A program made the translations under genes and the position numbers. A model generated the notes under the pieces. The model saw only the letters and a list, made by a program, of their open reading frames with translations. It did no database searches and was not told the origin of the DNA. A stretch of DNA of 64,000 bases from Diplonema papillatum (lineage: Eukaryota > Euglenozoa > Diplonemea > Diplonemida > Diplonemidae): NCBI GenBank assembly GCA_030068145.1, contig JAPJBO010000033.1:485501-549500 (forward strand), written 5' to 3'. Shown here one piece after another: positions 22,301 through 31,780 of this stretch. Position 1 is the first letter of the stretch; the number at the start of each line of letters is the position of its first letter.

Positions 22301-25091
22301 TGCGAGCACATGCCGTGGATGTTCAACGTGTCGGCGGCAGCTCCCGTGTCGTCCGACGCCGTCACCACGCAGCCGACCGCGATGGGAAGCGTGACCAACA
22401 TCGGGCCTCTGTACTTCGTCAGGAAGGCGCACGAGCCGATGGTGTTCGGCAGCTTCGGTGCCAAAGTGCCTCCGGAGTGCGCAGCTGGCTCTCCGGACAT
22501 GCCCACGGACATGCCGACGGAAGGAAACAACGCGAGCATGCCCGGGGTCAAATGCCCGCCGATGCCGGACATGACGAACCCGAAGCTCGGGTGGGCGACG
22601 CCGCTGATGATGCAGGGCTGGAAGCCGGTTGCGGGGTTGATGGGGGCCGGCGGCGCGGCGCCGGCGAGTTCGTGGGGATACGGCTTCGTCTTCGACCTCG
22701 CCTTGTTCGCCGTCGACAAGCACGGCTTCGTGGTGCGTCACCCGGAAGATGTCGGAAGCTTCGCGAACGCGGTGATGCGCCCGTTCGCGGTGCCGTGTCT
22801 CAACGTTGATCAATCCGTGGTGAACGGCAACCAGTGGGTCATGAGCACGTGCATCGACAACGGCGGCGCTTGCGAAACCACGAGAACCATGTCGAGCTTG
22901 ACGCAGTGCACGCACAAGGCCAGCCCTTGGTCTGTGCCGTCGTTGGAAGTCGAGTTTGAAATGGGCATGTCAAAGATCTCACCGGTTGTCTACGGCGGCA
23001 AAGGTGTGTGATGTTGTTTTCTTTAGCCATACTTCAACCTTCTTGTTCGTCTAGCCTCTAGGCATAAACCCGTTTTCACACTTCTTCTTCTTGGGCTTCT
23101 GCTTCTTCGCCTTCTTGTGTGTTTTTCCATCGATATCTTTGCCCGCTTGGGCAGATGCAAAAATGCAAACAAAGGTCGCAACCGACCAAACTGATCGTCC
23201 CTTCGGGATCGACGGTATCGCAAAAAAAAAAACTTCAACAACAGGTTCGCTCGGCGGTCGGAAGAGGTTCATGCTGACGACGGCAGAGTTCTCGTACGAC
23301 GCTGACGTGATGGGCATGATGGAGAACGCCGCTCACACGTTTGAGATCCACATGGTCGATACGGCAGCTGTTGTGCCTTGGCACAGCAAGGAGGAAGGGA
23401 AAATGACGAAGTGTACTTTCATGAGCACGGGGGCGATGTGCATGGCTGAAGGTTTCGCGGTCGAGCCCCTGACGACCTTCAACCTGACGATGGCGTTGAC
23501 GGACATGGAGATGATGATCAACGTGGCCGACTCGACGTCGAACGTCTCAGTGACGGGTGCGTGCGCTGACAACACGAAGACGTCGCTCGCCATGCTCGAT
23601 GCCTCCGGCGAGCTCGACTTCATCAAGAAGCCGGTGTTCCACTCGCACCGAGGCGTCGTGATGATCGACGGGCTGCAGATTAGTGGCGTGTGCAAGGCAT
23701 TCACGCTGACGGTGAAGTGCGCCTCTGGACCAACGGATACGCTCAAGAGGTGCCACGGCAAGACGACGACCTTCGGCCCGTTCATGGTGGCCTACGAAGA
23801 CGTCAACAAGACAGTACCTCCGGCACCCGTTCCGAAGCCGATCACAGCCGCACTCGAGTTGGGTATGTGAAGGAAGTCTTGTTTCCTGGATCAGACAACA
23901 CGGCATGGCACAAGTGAGGGTGTGCGGGCAGAATGTGCAGCTGTGTTGTCATGAGTTTAACTATTAGTGTTCTAGGATAAATGTGCGCACATCGTCGTCG
24001 TCGCTTGCCGCCAGACAAGCACCGTCGCTGTGGTGCATGCAGCGTGCCCACTCCTCGTCCTCACACCCACCAAACATTTGACAAAGATTCCCCCCAATGC
24101 TTGCATCATACAAGCGTAGGAGGCAGTGGCCTGCCTAAACATTATTCTTAGATTTCCCCTCAACCAAACGAAAGGAACGAGCAACACCACCAAACTGTGC
24201 ACAGCTTCCTTCGACACGCCGGCAGCTGCGAAGGCTTTCATTGATGGCATCGTCGCTTCTGATTTCCAGGACCGTATGGTGGCGACGCTGAAAGCTCAAG
24301 GATTCGGGGTACGACTTTCTTTCTCTCCGGTTTCGTACTCCTCGTCGCAGTAGTGCAGGGATGCAGCCAACCTCAACAGGGGCACTGTAGGAGAACGAGA
24401 TTTTTTAGGTGTCGTGCGGGCACACCAACCCGAACAAACGACCGAACGACGAACTGAAAGCACCACCCACCCCACGCTTCAGGTTGTCGACGCCGTGACG
24501 CTGACGTACCTGTGCAGCATCGCGTCTGGAGCAGCGATCACAGCTGCGGACAAATTGGATTCTTCCGTGTGCAAGGATTACTTGGCGACGCCAACACCGA
24601 CTACTGGAGCGCCTGACACGAACGCCACGGACGGCAACTCGACGACGCAGACCCGCAGCTTCTTTGCGCTGGCGGGAACGGCTTTGGTGGCAAAGGCAGA
24701 ATTCGAAGTGACGACGGTCGTGGCGGTGTCGGCTGAAGCAGCGTCGCTGGCAGTGGTGACGGGCATTCAGAATGACTTGAACGACCCGAACTCAGTGCTG
24801 AAGGCAGGCGGTGGATCAACGTTCTCGAGTGCCAACGCGACATCTCTGACGGCGGGTGTTGCCTCGACTCCGATCCCGAGCAGTCCTGCACCGCCGACGA
24901 CAGTGCCGGACACGCAGGCTCCCCCGACTGAAGCACCGCCCACGACTGTCGCACCACCCACGCAAACACCGCCGGAGACGACGGAAATCCCAGTTATTGG
25001 TACCGTCCCTCTGGAAATGGGGGCGATGGCTTCTCCCTGCACTTTCCTCACGGCGGTTGCGTCCGCGGTTGCTGTGATGATGCTGTTGTAG
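10379..25091 (+). CDS. Giant modular cell-surface protein, probably GPI-anchored, copy 1 (4 exons)
   Basis: Exons 10379-23003, 23245-23862, 24175-24308 and 24483-25091 join in phase across GT-AG introns to give 4661 residues. I recognise no named family. Seen: a signal peptide (about residues 1-22); about nine modules of 130-225 residues, each ending in a Tyr-x-Val-Cys-like motif followed by an aromatic or basic residue (motifs near 169, 364, 582, 780, 1005, 1133, 1279, 1492, 1659); then modules with CxxC pairs (near 2351, 3050, 3242, 3378, 3637); many NxS/T sites; a Thr/Pro-rich stalk about 4588-4630; and a hydrophobic end without a cytoplasmic tail, as in GPI-anchored proteins. Exon 1 uses NNG codons to an extreme degree. 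The ATG at 10379 is chosen because it directly precedes the signal peptide. A surface or adhesive role is inferred from the architecture alone. Confidence 0.85.
23004..23244 (+). other. Intron 1 of giant gene copy 1
   Basis: The donor AAAG|GTGTGT and the acceptor AACAACAG|GT, both phase 1, rejoin VYGGK-G-SLGGRK. An A run of about 12 bases lies near 23221. Confidence 0.8.
23863..24174 (+). other. Intron 2 of giant gene copy 1, carrying a dispersed repeat
   Basis: The donor TTGG|GTATGT and the acceptor CGAAAG|GA, both phase 1, rejoin ALEL-G-TSNTTKLC. The segment 24088-24160 matches the 3' end of kinase intron 3 (shared GAGGCAGTG, AACATTA and AGATTTCCCC in order). The acceptor is weak in pyrimidines and was chosen because it alone keeps the frame. 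Confidence 0.7.
24309..24482 (+). other. Intron 3 of giant gene copy 1
   Basis: The donor CGGG|GTACGA and the acceptor GCTTCAG|GT are both phase 0 and rejoin KAQGFG with VVDAVTLTYL. Confidence 0.78.
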
Positions 25092-28000
25092 GCAGCGTCT
25101 TTCGCAGGAGAACACATCTCGACGCAGAGGAAGAAGAAGGCGCGTTGAAAACTATGGAACGTGGCCGTGTCCGCTGTTTCTCTCCTGTTGCGAAAACGGT
25201 CAAACGAGCAACAAGGGAAGACACCCAATCCGAAAGGAGTGGGGAGATGAGTCACGAAAAGTAAGGCAGCTCAGAAAAGAAAAAGAAGACGCAAAACTTG
25301 CCGGACCCACGGAACGAGGTGGGGTGTCCTGCACGAATGAGAACAATTACAGAAAGAAAATCAAAGGTAGGTATTTCATCGAGAAGCCAGCGAAGGGGGT
25401 AACACACCTTGGTTGAGGCTCGGATGAAGCTGCATTGATGGTACATCTCACTGGCCGTAGGCGCCAATCAATTCTTCCCCCTTTCCCCCCCTCCCACTCC
25501 CCAGCTCAAAGCAAGGAAGAAGAAGCTGAAAGCGAGAAGAGCTCGGTACACCATCGCAGATATGTGATGGAGGGTGTGCGTTTTTGTTAGCGCTCTGACA
25601 GAGGGTATTTTCAAGTAGTTCTCTTTTAGGAATATCAGAGACGCTCTGATAATTTATTCGTTTTACCTCTCCTTTGTTCATCTTCCTCTCCTTATTGTTG
25701 TGTGGTTTTACTTCTGTAGAACCAGAACTGCGTCATCATCGACTCGGTCGAATCCAGGAGTTCGTGTACAGAGTCCCCCGTCGCCCGCCTTTGCGCGGAA
25801 TAGAGGGGATTGACCGATTGGTAGTGTCAACTGGACGAGCGAGTTAATGATGAATGGCAGTCCCGAGCTGCGGACGTGGGTTGTCGTGGCGAACTGGAAG
25901 GGGAAGAAACGGGAATCAAACAGATTCAGTTCGCCTCGGTTATTGCCCGTATTGAACTACGAGCAGCGGGCGGACGGCAAACTTTTGGATATACATTTTT
26001 GGAAGCGTCGAAGAAACGTAGGTGGAAGCAGCCCCACCCTTTCCCGCTCGCCGAGTGACCACCTGTCCTTGTTCCGTCCCATTTCCACCACCCACCCCCC
26101 AGAGTTGGGACTAATCCTCGTATGTTGTCAGGCCTCCCACTCGACGTACCTTCCGCCACTCGCGTTACTATTCTGAGTGAGTTGGCAACACACTGCTGAA
26201 AGGTTGAACATGCATTCCGCACGCGGAAAAGCCACGATCGGCTGGACAGCCGGAATGCGACACAATTCCCCTCGTTTTCTCTTTTCTGCTGTGTTTGGTG
26301 GGTTCCCTCCAACCAGCGTACACAATCCCCCTTCCATCTCCCTCAGTCATGGGCGATGGCGTCGTGTGCAAGTGCGAAAGGAAAACAAGCGCTGCCGCGG
26401 CACCGTGACCCAGGCCAGTTAACAGTTCTTCTACACGAGTACCACCCATCTGAAAAGAAACTTCGAATAAAGCAAAGTGATGCTAAAGTGCGGCGTTTCG
26501 ACCGGACCGTGCGCATTGGCGTTGCCACCTTGTCCGCAATGTTCTTGAGTTCCTATCCTTTTCATAAGCAGCGTCGCGCGGTGGCTAGCTAAAGACGTAG
26601 ACACAAGCGACCCCTCAGTAGTTGGGACCAGAAATATTGTGGAATCATTGTGGAATCGCCGAGACCCAAACACTGTTGTGTAGGTTTCCGAAATGGACCT
26701 CGCCACGTCCTGTGGATTGAGTTAGAGCGCCTATTTGAGAGAATAGGCTATCCCAGGAGGTCACGGGGGGGACGGAGGTTGGGAACATCACATCTCCCGG
26801 ACCTCGCCACTGAAGGGGCGGAAACAAAGCTAGTGATATCCCGCGAGGGTAACAGGGGCCGCCCGGCCTCGAGTACAAACAGCAGGGAGGGTGGGATGAA
26901 AAAGGTTTTCCCCGCCCAGCCAGCCCAAAGTAACCTGATGCTCGTTCGTAGTGCCTAGTGGAATTCCCTCACTGTATCGCAATGCTGCGACCGCCGCCGC
27001 CGCTGTCGCTGCCGCGGTTACCACGACCGCCGCGAAGCCGCCGCCTCGACCACCGCCGCGGCCGCTGTGGTCATCGCTGTCCACGTCGTCGCCACCGCTG
27101 CTGTCCGGTCCATCCGTTCGGCAGGCAGCGGCGACGGCAGCTGTAGTTCCCGCGAGCATCGTCCACAGGGTCTTCCCCCTCCGGTTGGCGTCGAGGTTTG
27201 TCGGCCTGAGTTCGGCAGTATCCAGGGTGCAACGCTGCAGCTGCGTGGCGAGCAGACGAGGTGAAGTGCAAGTATATCGCACCCAGCGTGAACATTCTCA
27301 GCTTCGCCCGCGAACATTTCAACATGCGTTGCGGTGTGGCACGCTTACCGGAGCTGGACACTTATCGGAGGTCGAGCTTCTGTCTCCAACACGGTACCAG
27401 ATTCCAGCCCAATCCGGTGTACAGCGCGGTACAACTGGGCCGTGCTGAGAGGAACCGGCTCAGTCGAGCGAGACGAAGACCGAACTCACCCGGCCAACGT
27501 AGTGGTCCTGGCCAACCGGGGGTTCAGAGCGGTGATCTCGGCCACTTTATGAACATTTTTTAGCGAGCCACCAAAGAACAGGCACTGAAGTCTGTCGATT
27601 TATCGGGGGAATTATCCCAGCGAAGTGCACTGTGCTCCCAGCTAGTTCTAGCAGAAACCTCATCCAGGTGAACAAGAAATGTAAGTGCCCCACACACACC
27701 CGTCCTTGTGTGTGAGCCTGCACCGAAGCGCCCCGGCCGACCACCAAAGGACCGGCACCAGGGTAGGATATATTGCCTGGCCATCACCACGCCCATCAGC
27801 CGGGGGGTGTTTTTGTGTCTAATAAATGCAATTTGTCAAGAACAAAAACAGATCGATGGCAGCGTACTATCGTCACTCCGACCGATGAACAAAACATGTT
27901 TGAAGGAAGTGCGCACAAACAAATTTTGGTTGTCTGGGAATAGTCTGTCCAGGTAGCGAAAAATACATGCGTAAACGTACCCTGAATCTTGGGAGTTCAA

Positions 28001-28499
28001 CCCTTGTACGAGGGGGGTCAAAATTTTGGGTGGGGGGGACCGTCCGGGGGACGGTCCGGTACATTGCATTTGTGGTTTATTACGAACGGCTTGAGCTTTT
28101 TCGACCGGTTTGGACGAGAGACAGATTTCGAAACCGGTTAGCACGTGAAACTGTCTAGCTATACTGTGACTGTGCTGAGTATTCGCAGTAAACCTGTGAG
28201 TTGGTCTGGCAATTTTTGACAAAAGGCTGGTACCGGCGTACCAGAAACCTCGGTACTCGGCCGGTACCAGCCGAATACCCGAAACCTCGGTACTTCCCGG
28301 TTAAAAGGGAAAACTCGGGAAGTGGTCGAACCCGCGATGAAAGTCGAGAGAGCAGCCAATGGTGAAGGAGAGGTCGTCGAACGCGTGTTGGAAGGGGAGT
28401 TCGGAACGAGCGTTGAAAGGAGAATCCGCTTCATCACCAAAAAGACGAAGTGCAAGGAGTCGATACCGTACGTACAGGACCTACGAGTTGGTTAGTACG
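25092..28499. other. Long intergenic stretch without recognised genes
   Basis: Only short, low-quality reading frames occur. A GCC/GCT-rich stretch (about 26980-27150) would encode an Ala/Pro-rich run, which is low-complexity sequence and not evidence of a gene. A short GC-rich inverted repeat (GGACCGTCC/GGACGGTCC) lies near 28040. From about 28285 to 28494 a roughly 70-codon + strand frame runs up to the retroelement, without recognisable similarity. Confidence 0.5.
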
Positions 28500-30430
28500 T
28501 AGATTCGGCGTTGGTCGTGCGTATAAGTCGATCTTTGAGTGCGTGAGCCCCTCCGGAGAACGGTCCATCACACAAGTTCCAGGCTACTTATTTCTGGGTC
28601 GCGTCCCCCTCCTCCTCGTGGTCGCCTGGTCTTGCGTCTTGTTGGTCCGTCCGGGGTGGTCGCTTCGCGCTTCCCCTTCGTCTTGCATCACCTCGTCTTC
28701 ACTCCCTGCCTCACGGGCTTCTTCGGTTTGTGCCACCTGCGACGCGGGCCGCTTTGCTGCTCGTCTGCGCGTCGACTGGTCTGTACTCGCTGCCGTATCC
28801 GCGATTGTCGCTTCTCGCACCGACCGCGCCTGTTTTTCCCGTTCTGCCTTTCGCCTCCGTGATCCGTCGGCCGCCTCGGCTCGGCGTCCTGCTGTGCTAT
28901 CTCCTCGTCTTCCTTCTTACGTTGCTTGGCACTCCGTGCTGCCCGCGCCGCTTGCGGCGCGGGCCTCTTCAGAGCCGGTCGTCCTCGTGTGCGCTGCTCC
29001 GCCTTCGTATCCTGGCTCGCGCCCTCTGCCTCCGGCGCGCCTCGTGACACTTCCTTGCCCTGGGTGTTGTTCCTCTTCGAGCTCCTCCCTCCTCGTCCCG
29101 CCTGACTCTCCTGTTCCGCTAAGGTGAACCACTTCTGGGCCTTTCCTCGTCCGATGGGTACCACTTTTTGAAATCGAGTTTTCCTCGTCTCTCCCCGTCT
29201 TCCCTGCGCTCTGCTTGTACCTTTCCGTGTTCTGCCTTCGTGTACTCTCCTGCCGACACCTCGAGCCCTCGCAGCGCTTGCAGGGTATCTCTGCCCAGGA
29301 TACAGCGCCTCTCCAGACCCTCCGTCCACCGTCCTGACGCACCGAGCCGCCGAAGCCAACCTATTGATTTCTTTCTTCTTGTCGGCGAAAGCTCCCCATC
29401 GTGGGTTCCTTGGGGCGTCTTGAGCATCCCCAACAGACACTGCCCGCGTCATATCCGGCTTCGTCCTCGTTACGACGTCGGTGTCATCCGCAAATGCTTG
29501 CGGTTCGGCCCCCGGGACCTCCTCTTCAACAAGATACATCCATACCGACACGAGCGCGTTCAGGAAGGAGTACACTCAGCGGACAGCCCTGCAGAATCCC
29601 GTTCGTCGCCTTGAACTCCTTCCAAGCCCCGCCGGAAGCTTGAACCGTCGCCTCAGCTGGCGGTACATGCGCCGCACTGCATTCAACACTGATGGCGGCA
29701 GTCCCATGTCTTCGACAAGCTTCAACATGATCTCTTGCGGAATGCGGTCGAAACACTTGCTGTAGTCGAAAGCCACGGCGAAAAGATCTCGTCGTTCAGC
29801 AGAGCCGCTTCCATCTTCGCCGCCAAGAGCCAGTACACCTCCTGCGTCCTTCCCTTCTTCCTGAAACCGCGTTGATCGGGGTGCGCCCACGATTCTTGCC
29901 ACTCCCCGTACTTACGAAACGGAGGCACGTCGCCACCCAGAGGCTGTACATAACGCTCGTTATCGTGATCGGGCGTTGCTCGAGAGGCTGCGGACCCCGT
30001 TCGGGATCAACACCACCAGCGCCTGCGCCACCACTTCGGGCCAGCTGCCGGCCCCCTCCACGTCGTTCAGCGCCAGCGCAATCACGTCGAGGAGAGGCAC
30101 CGGCAGCGCCTTCAACTCGCACACTCGCCAGCCGTCCAATCCCCCCGGCTTTCCGCGCCTTCATCTTCTTCAGCATCGCGCTCAGGTCTTCCCCGGTCAA
30201 CGGGTGGTCCTCTCTTCACGTACTTGCCATACCTCTGCACGAAGTCCTCCCACTTCGGCGGTTCCCGTACTTCCCTGTACATCTGGAACACGCCTCCCCA
30301 CGCCTTTTCGCCTCGCAGGATCTCATCCATCTCATGGAGATCGGCGGTCACCGACCCGTCTTCCATCTCAACGAACAGGGTGCTGTGCCTCTCCGGCTCC
30401 CTCAACTCGGTTAGTCCGGACACGGGAGTG
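28500..30430 (-). mobile_element. Decayed non-LTR (LINE-like) retrotransposon with reverse transcriptase remnant
   Basis: Read on the minus strand, several frames carry consecutive pieces of a reverse transcriptase: a lead-in segment (about 30110-30450), a KARKAGG block near 30170, FDYSKCFDRIP near 29760, NGILQGCPLS near 29580 and FADDTDVV near 29490. A basic, Gln/Arg-rich tail runs to about 28690. Moving from one block to the next needs several frame changes, so the element is not active. The FADD box and LQGCPLS type are standard for non-LTR elements. The 3' end lies near 28510, shared with the truncated copy at 256-709. No poly-A tail or target-site duplication was identified. Confidence 0.82.
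28942..28964. repeat. GC-rich perfect hairpin inside the retroelement
   Basis: CCGCGCCGC and GCGGCGCGG flank a two-base loop. The truncated copy at 256-709 starts within this same hairpin, as expected if reverse transcription stopped there. Confidence 0.75.
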
Positions 30431-30600
30431 AACAGGTGCGTCCTGTTCACGGATGCCTGCTCGAAGGGGTTGGGTGCTCTTTGTCGTTATTACGGACGGC
30501 GCGTGGTGTTGTCTGTCGAGTACTACTCCTGCCCGCTTCCTGTCCGGGCGTCCGGGCTGCTGATTTATGCACTGGAGTTCGCGGCCGTCGGTGGCCGATG
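30431..30600 (+). pseudogene. RNase H-like retroelement remnant
   Basis: On the + strand a frame reads VLFTDACSKGLGAL and later YALEFAAV, which fit the first Asp strand and the following Glu motif of RNase H domains in LTR or DIRS-type retroelements. It begins where the minus-strand LINE ends and runs directly into the 3' end of 18S rRNA, with no integrase or reverse transcriptase on this strand. It is therefore a short fragment caught in a junction. The domain call rests on two motifs only. Confidence 0.5.
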
Positions 30601-30662
30601 CTAGAGGAAGCAAAAAAAGTCGTAACAAGGTTGCTGTAGGTGAACCTGCAGCAGGATCATTA
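30590..30662 (+). rRNA. 18S rRNA, 3' terminal fragment
   Basis: TAGAGGAAG, AAGTCGTAACAAGG and TAGGTGAACCTGC followed by AGGATCATTA mark the end of the small-subunit rRNA. In the last helix the usual TTCCG/CGGAA arms are replaced by TGCTG/CAGCA, which still pair. Such paired change argues for a sequence that evolved as real rRNA. Everything upstream of about 30590 is missing, so the gene is truncated. Confidence 0.9.
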
Positions 30663-30819
30663 GCAAAGATTTCAATTCTGGATGGAATGAGGAAACGACT
30701 TTCAAACTGATTGGAACCCGAGAATTCAAACATGGTCATGAAGGAAATCGAAAATCCCGAGCAATCGGAAAGGCAAAACAACTGTTCCCCTCGGCTCAAC
30801 TGCGGTTGATCGAGGGTGA
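30663..30819 (+). other. ITS1
   Basis: Spacer between the end of 18S and the start of 5.8S, about 157 bases, defined only by its flanks. Confidence 0.75.
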
Positions 30820-30980
30820 CATCACTTGCACTTATCGGTGGATGTCTTGGCTCTGGGAACGATGAAGACCGCGGCCAGACGCGATAGTCAATGGGAATTG
30901 CAGAAGCATGAGACTTATCAGGTCGTCGAACGCATTAGCGGGCTGGGTTCGCCCATGCCCATCAGCAGTTGAGTGTCGCT
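30820..30980 (+). rRNA. 5.8S rRNA
   Basis: GGTGGATGTCTTGGCTC, ACGATGAAGACCGCGGC, GAATTGCAGAA and TCGAACGCA occur in the order and spacing of 5.8S rRNA, and the GC-rich 3' hairpin (GGGCTGGGTTCGCCCATGCCC) is present. Several normally conserved bases differ (GAAGACCGCGGC for GAAGAACGCAGC), so it is either a divergent lineage or a decaying copy. Ends are approximate. Confidence 0.88.
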
Positions 30981-31440
30981 TGAAAATCTACTCTCTCAGA
31001 CTGCGTTCGACTCTCGATTCGACGATGATTGACTTGCTGATCATTATCGATCGAGTTGAATCGGTTTGAATGAGAATGTTCCGGTGCAAAGATCACCTAA
31101 CCCGATCGATGCTCTGTTTGAAATACTGGGTCCGAGAACAAGCATCGCATATCTTCTGGAGTTGAATCACACGGTTTGATGAAATTGGATGGTGTTTGAT
31201 CAATGGATCTTCAATGAGAGCGACTACCTCACGAGACTAGACGATTTCCAAAAATCGTCTAGTCTCGTGAGGTTCACACTTCAAAGGCAGCAAGACAGCC
31301 AAGGAGAGCTAACCGTGATTCTTTGGTTGAAGTGTGTAATGAATTTCACGGATGTGAGAAAGAAGACGGCTCCGACTGACTCTCCAAGGAGGAATTTACA
31401 CTACATAAAACACTACAAGAAACATTACGAAAAATTGCTG
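30981..31440 (+). other. ITS2, probably cut off before the 28S start
   Basis: Sequence after 5.8S with no recognisable 28S 5' end (no match to the conserved CTGAACTTAAGCATATC region). It contains a long perfect hairpin at 31227-31272. Where ITS2 ends and other DNA begins cannot be told. Confidence 0.5.
31227..31272. repeat. Perfect 21-bp stem, 4-base loop hairpin
   Basis: The arm from 31227 (CCTCACGAGACTAGACGATTT) is exactly complementary to 31252-31272, with loop CCAA. It may be an ITS2 helix or an unrelated inverted repeat. Confidence 0.85.
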
Positions 31441-31780
31441 CCGGGCTCGGCCCTCCGGCCCCGAAAAAAGTGGGGTTGGCTCGGTAGAGCTGTCGTCGTA
31501 CCTCTAGCCTTGGACGTGAGTTAAATTTGCAAACCGGGTCGGCGCCTACGGCTCCCAAGGCAACCGCACCGGAGGAGAATCTAGCTCATTCTTTTCTAAA
31601 ACAAACCCTGCACCACCTCTCCATCTTCCATCAGGAGAATCCCTCCTTTTCCTTTACACAAACTACTCAAAAAACGAATACACCCTCCTAATAAAAGAAG
31701 TCTTTTTGCGGTTGTGACCACGTTTACACGCGGTTTGAACCACACATCTGTCTGAAGAAGACATTGGGTAAGTGAAAAAG

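Larger units (their letters stand above)
10195..25190 (+). repeat. Segmental duplication, arm 1
   Basis: From 10311 to 25091 this arm matches 31713-46493 at a constant offset of 21402 with almost no change. I noticed only three substitutions: 23868 T/C, 25021 G/T and 25085 G/A. Outside that core the two arms stay recognisably related but differ by many indels for about 115 bases on the left and about 100 on the right, then homology is lost. Confidence 0.93.

Noticed and set aside
26640..26960. Possible additional rRNA fragment between 26640 and 26960.
   Set aside because: Compared by eye with 28S domains V and VI and with 18S; no ordered conserved blocks were found.
26951..27448. GC-rich + strand frame of 165 codons with an Ala/Pro-rich start.
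   Set aside because: Driven by GCC/GCT repeats; no splice context, domain or similarity could be seen.
30820..30980. Treating the rDNA piece as a bacterial or organellar operon.
   Set aside because: 5.8S flanked by ITS spacers and the GGATCATTA 18S end are eukaryotic nuclear features.
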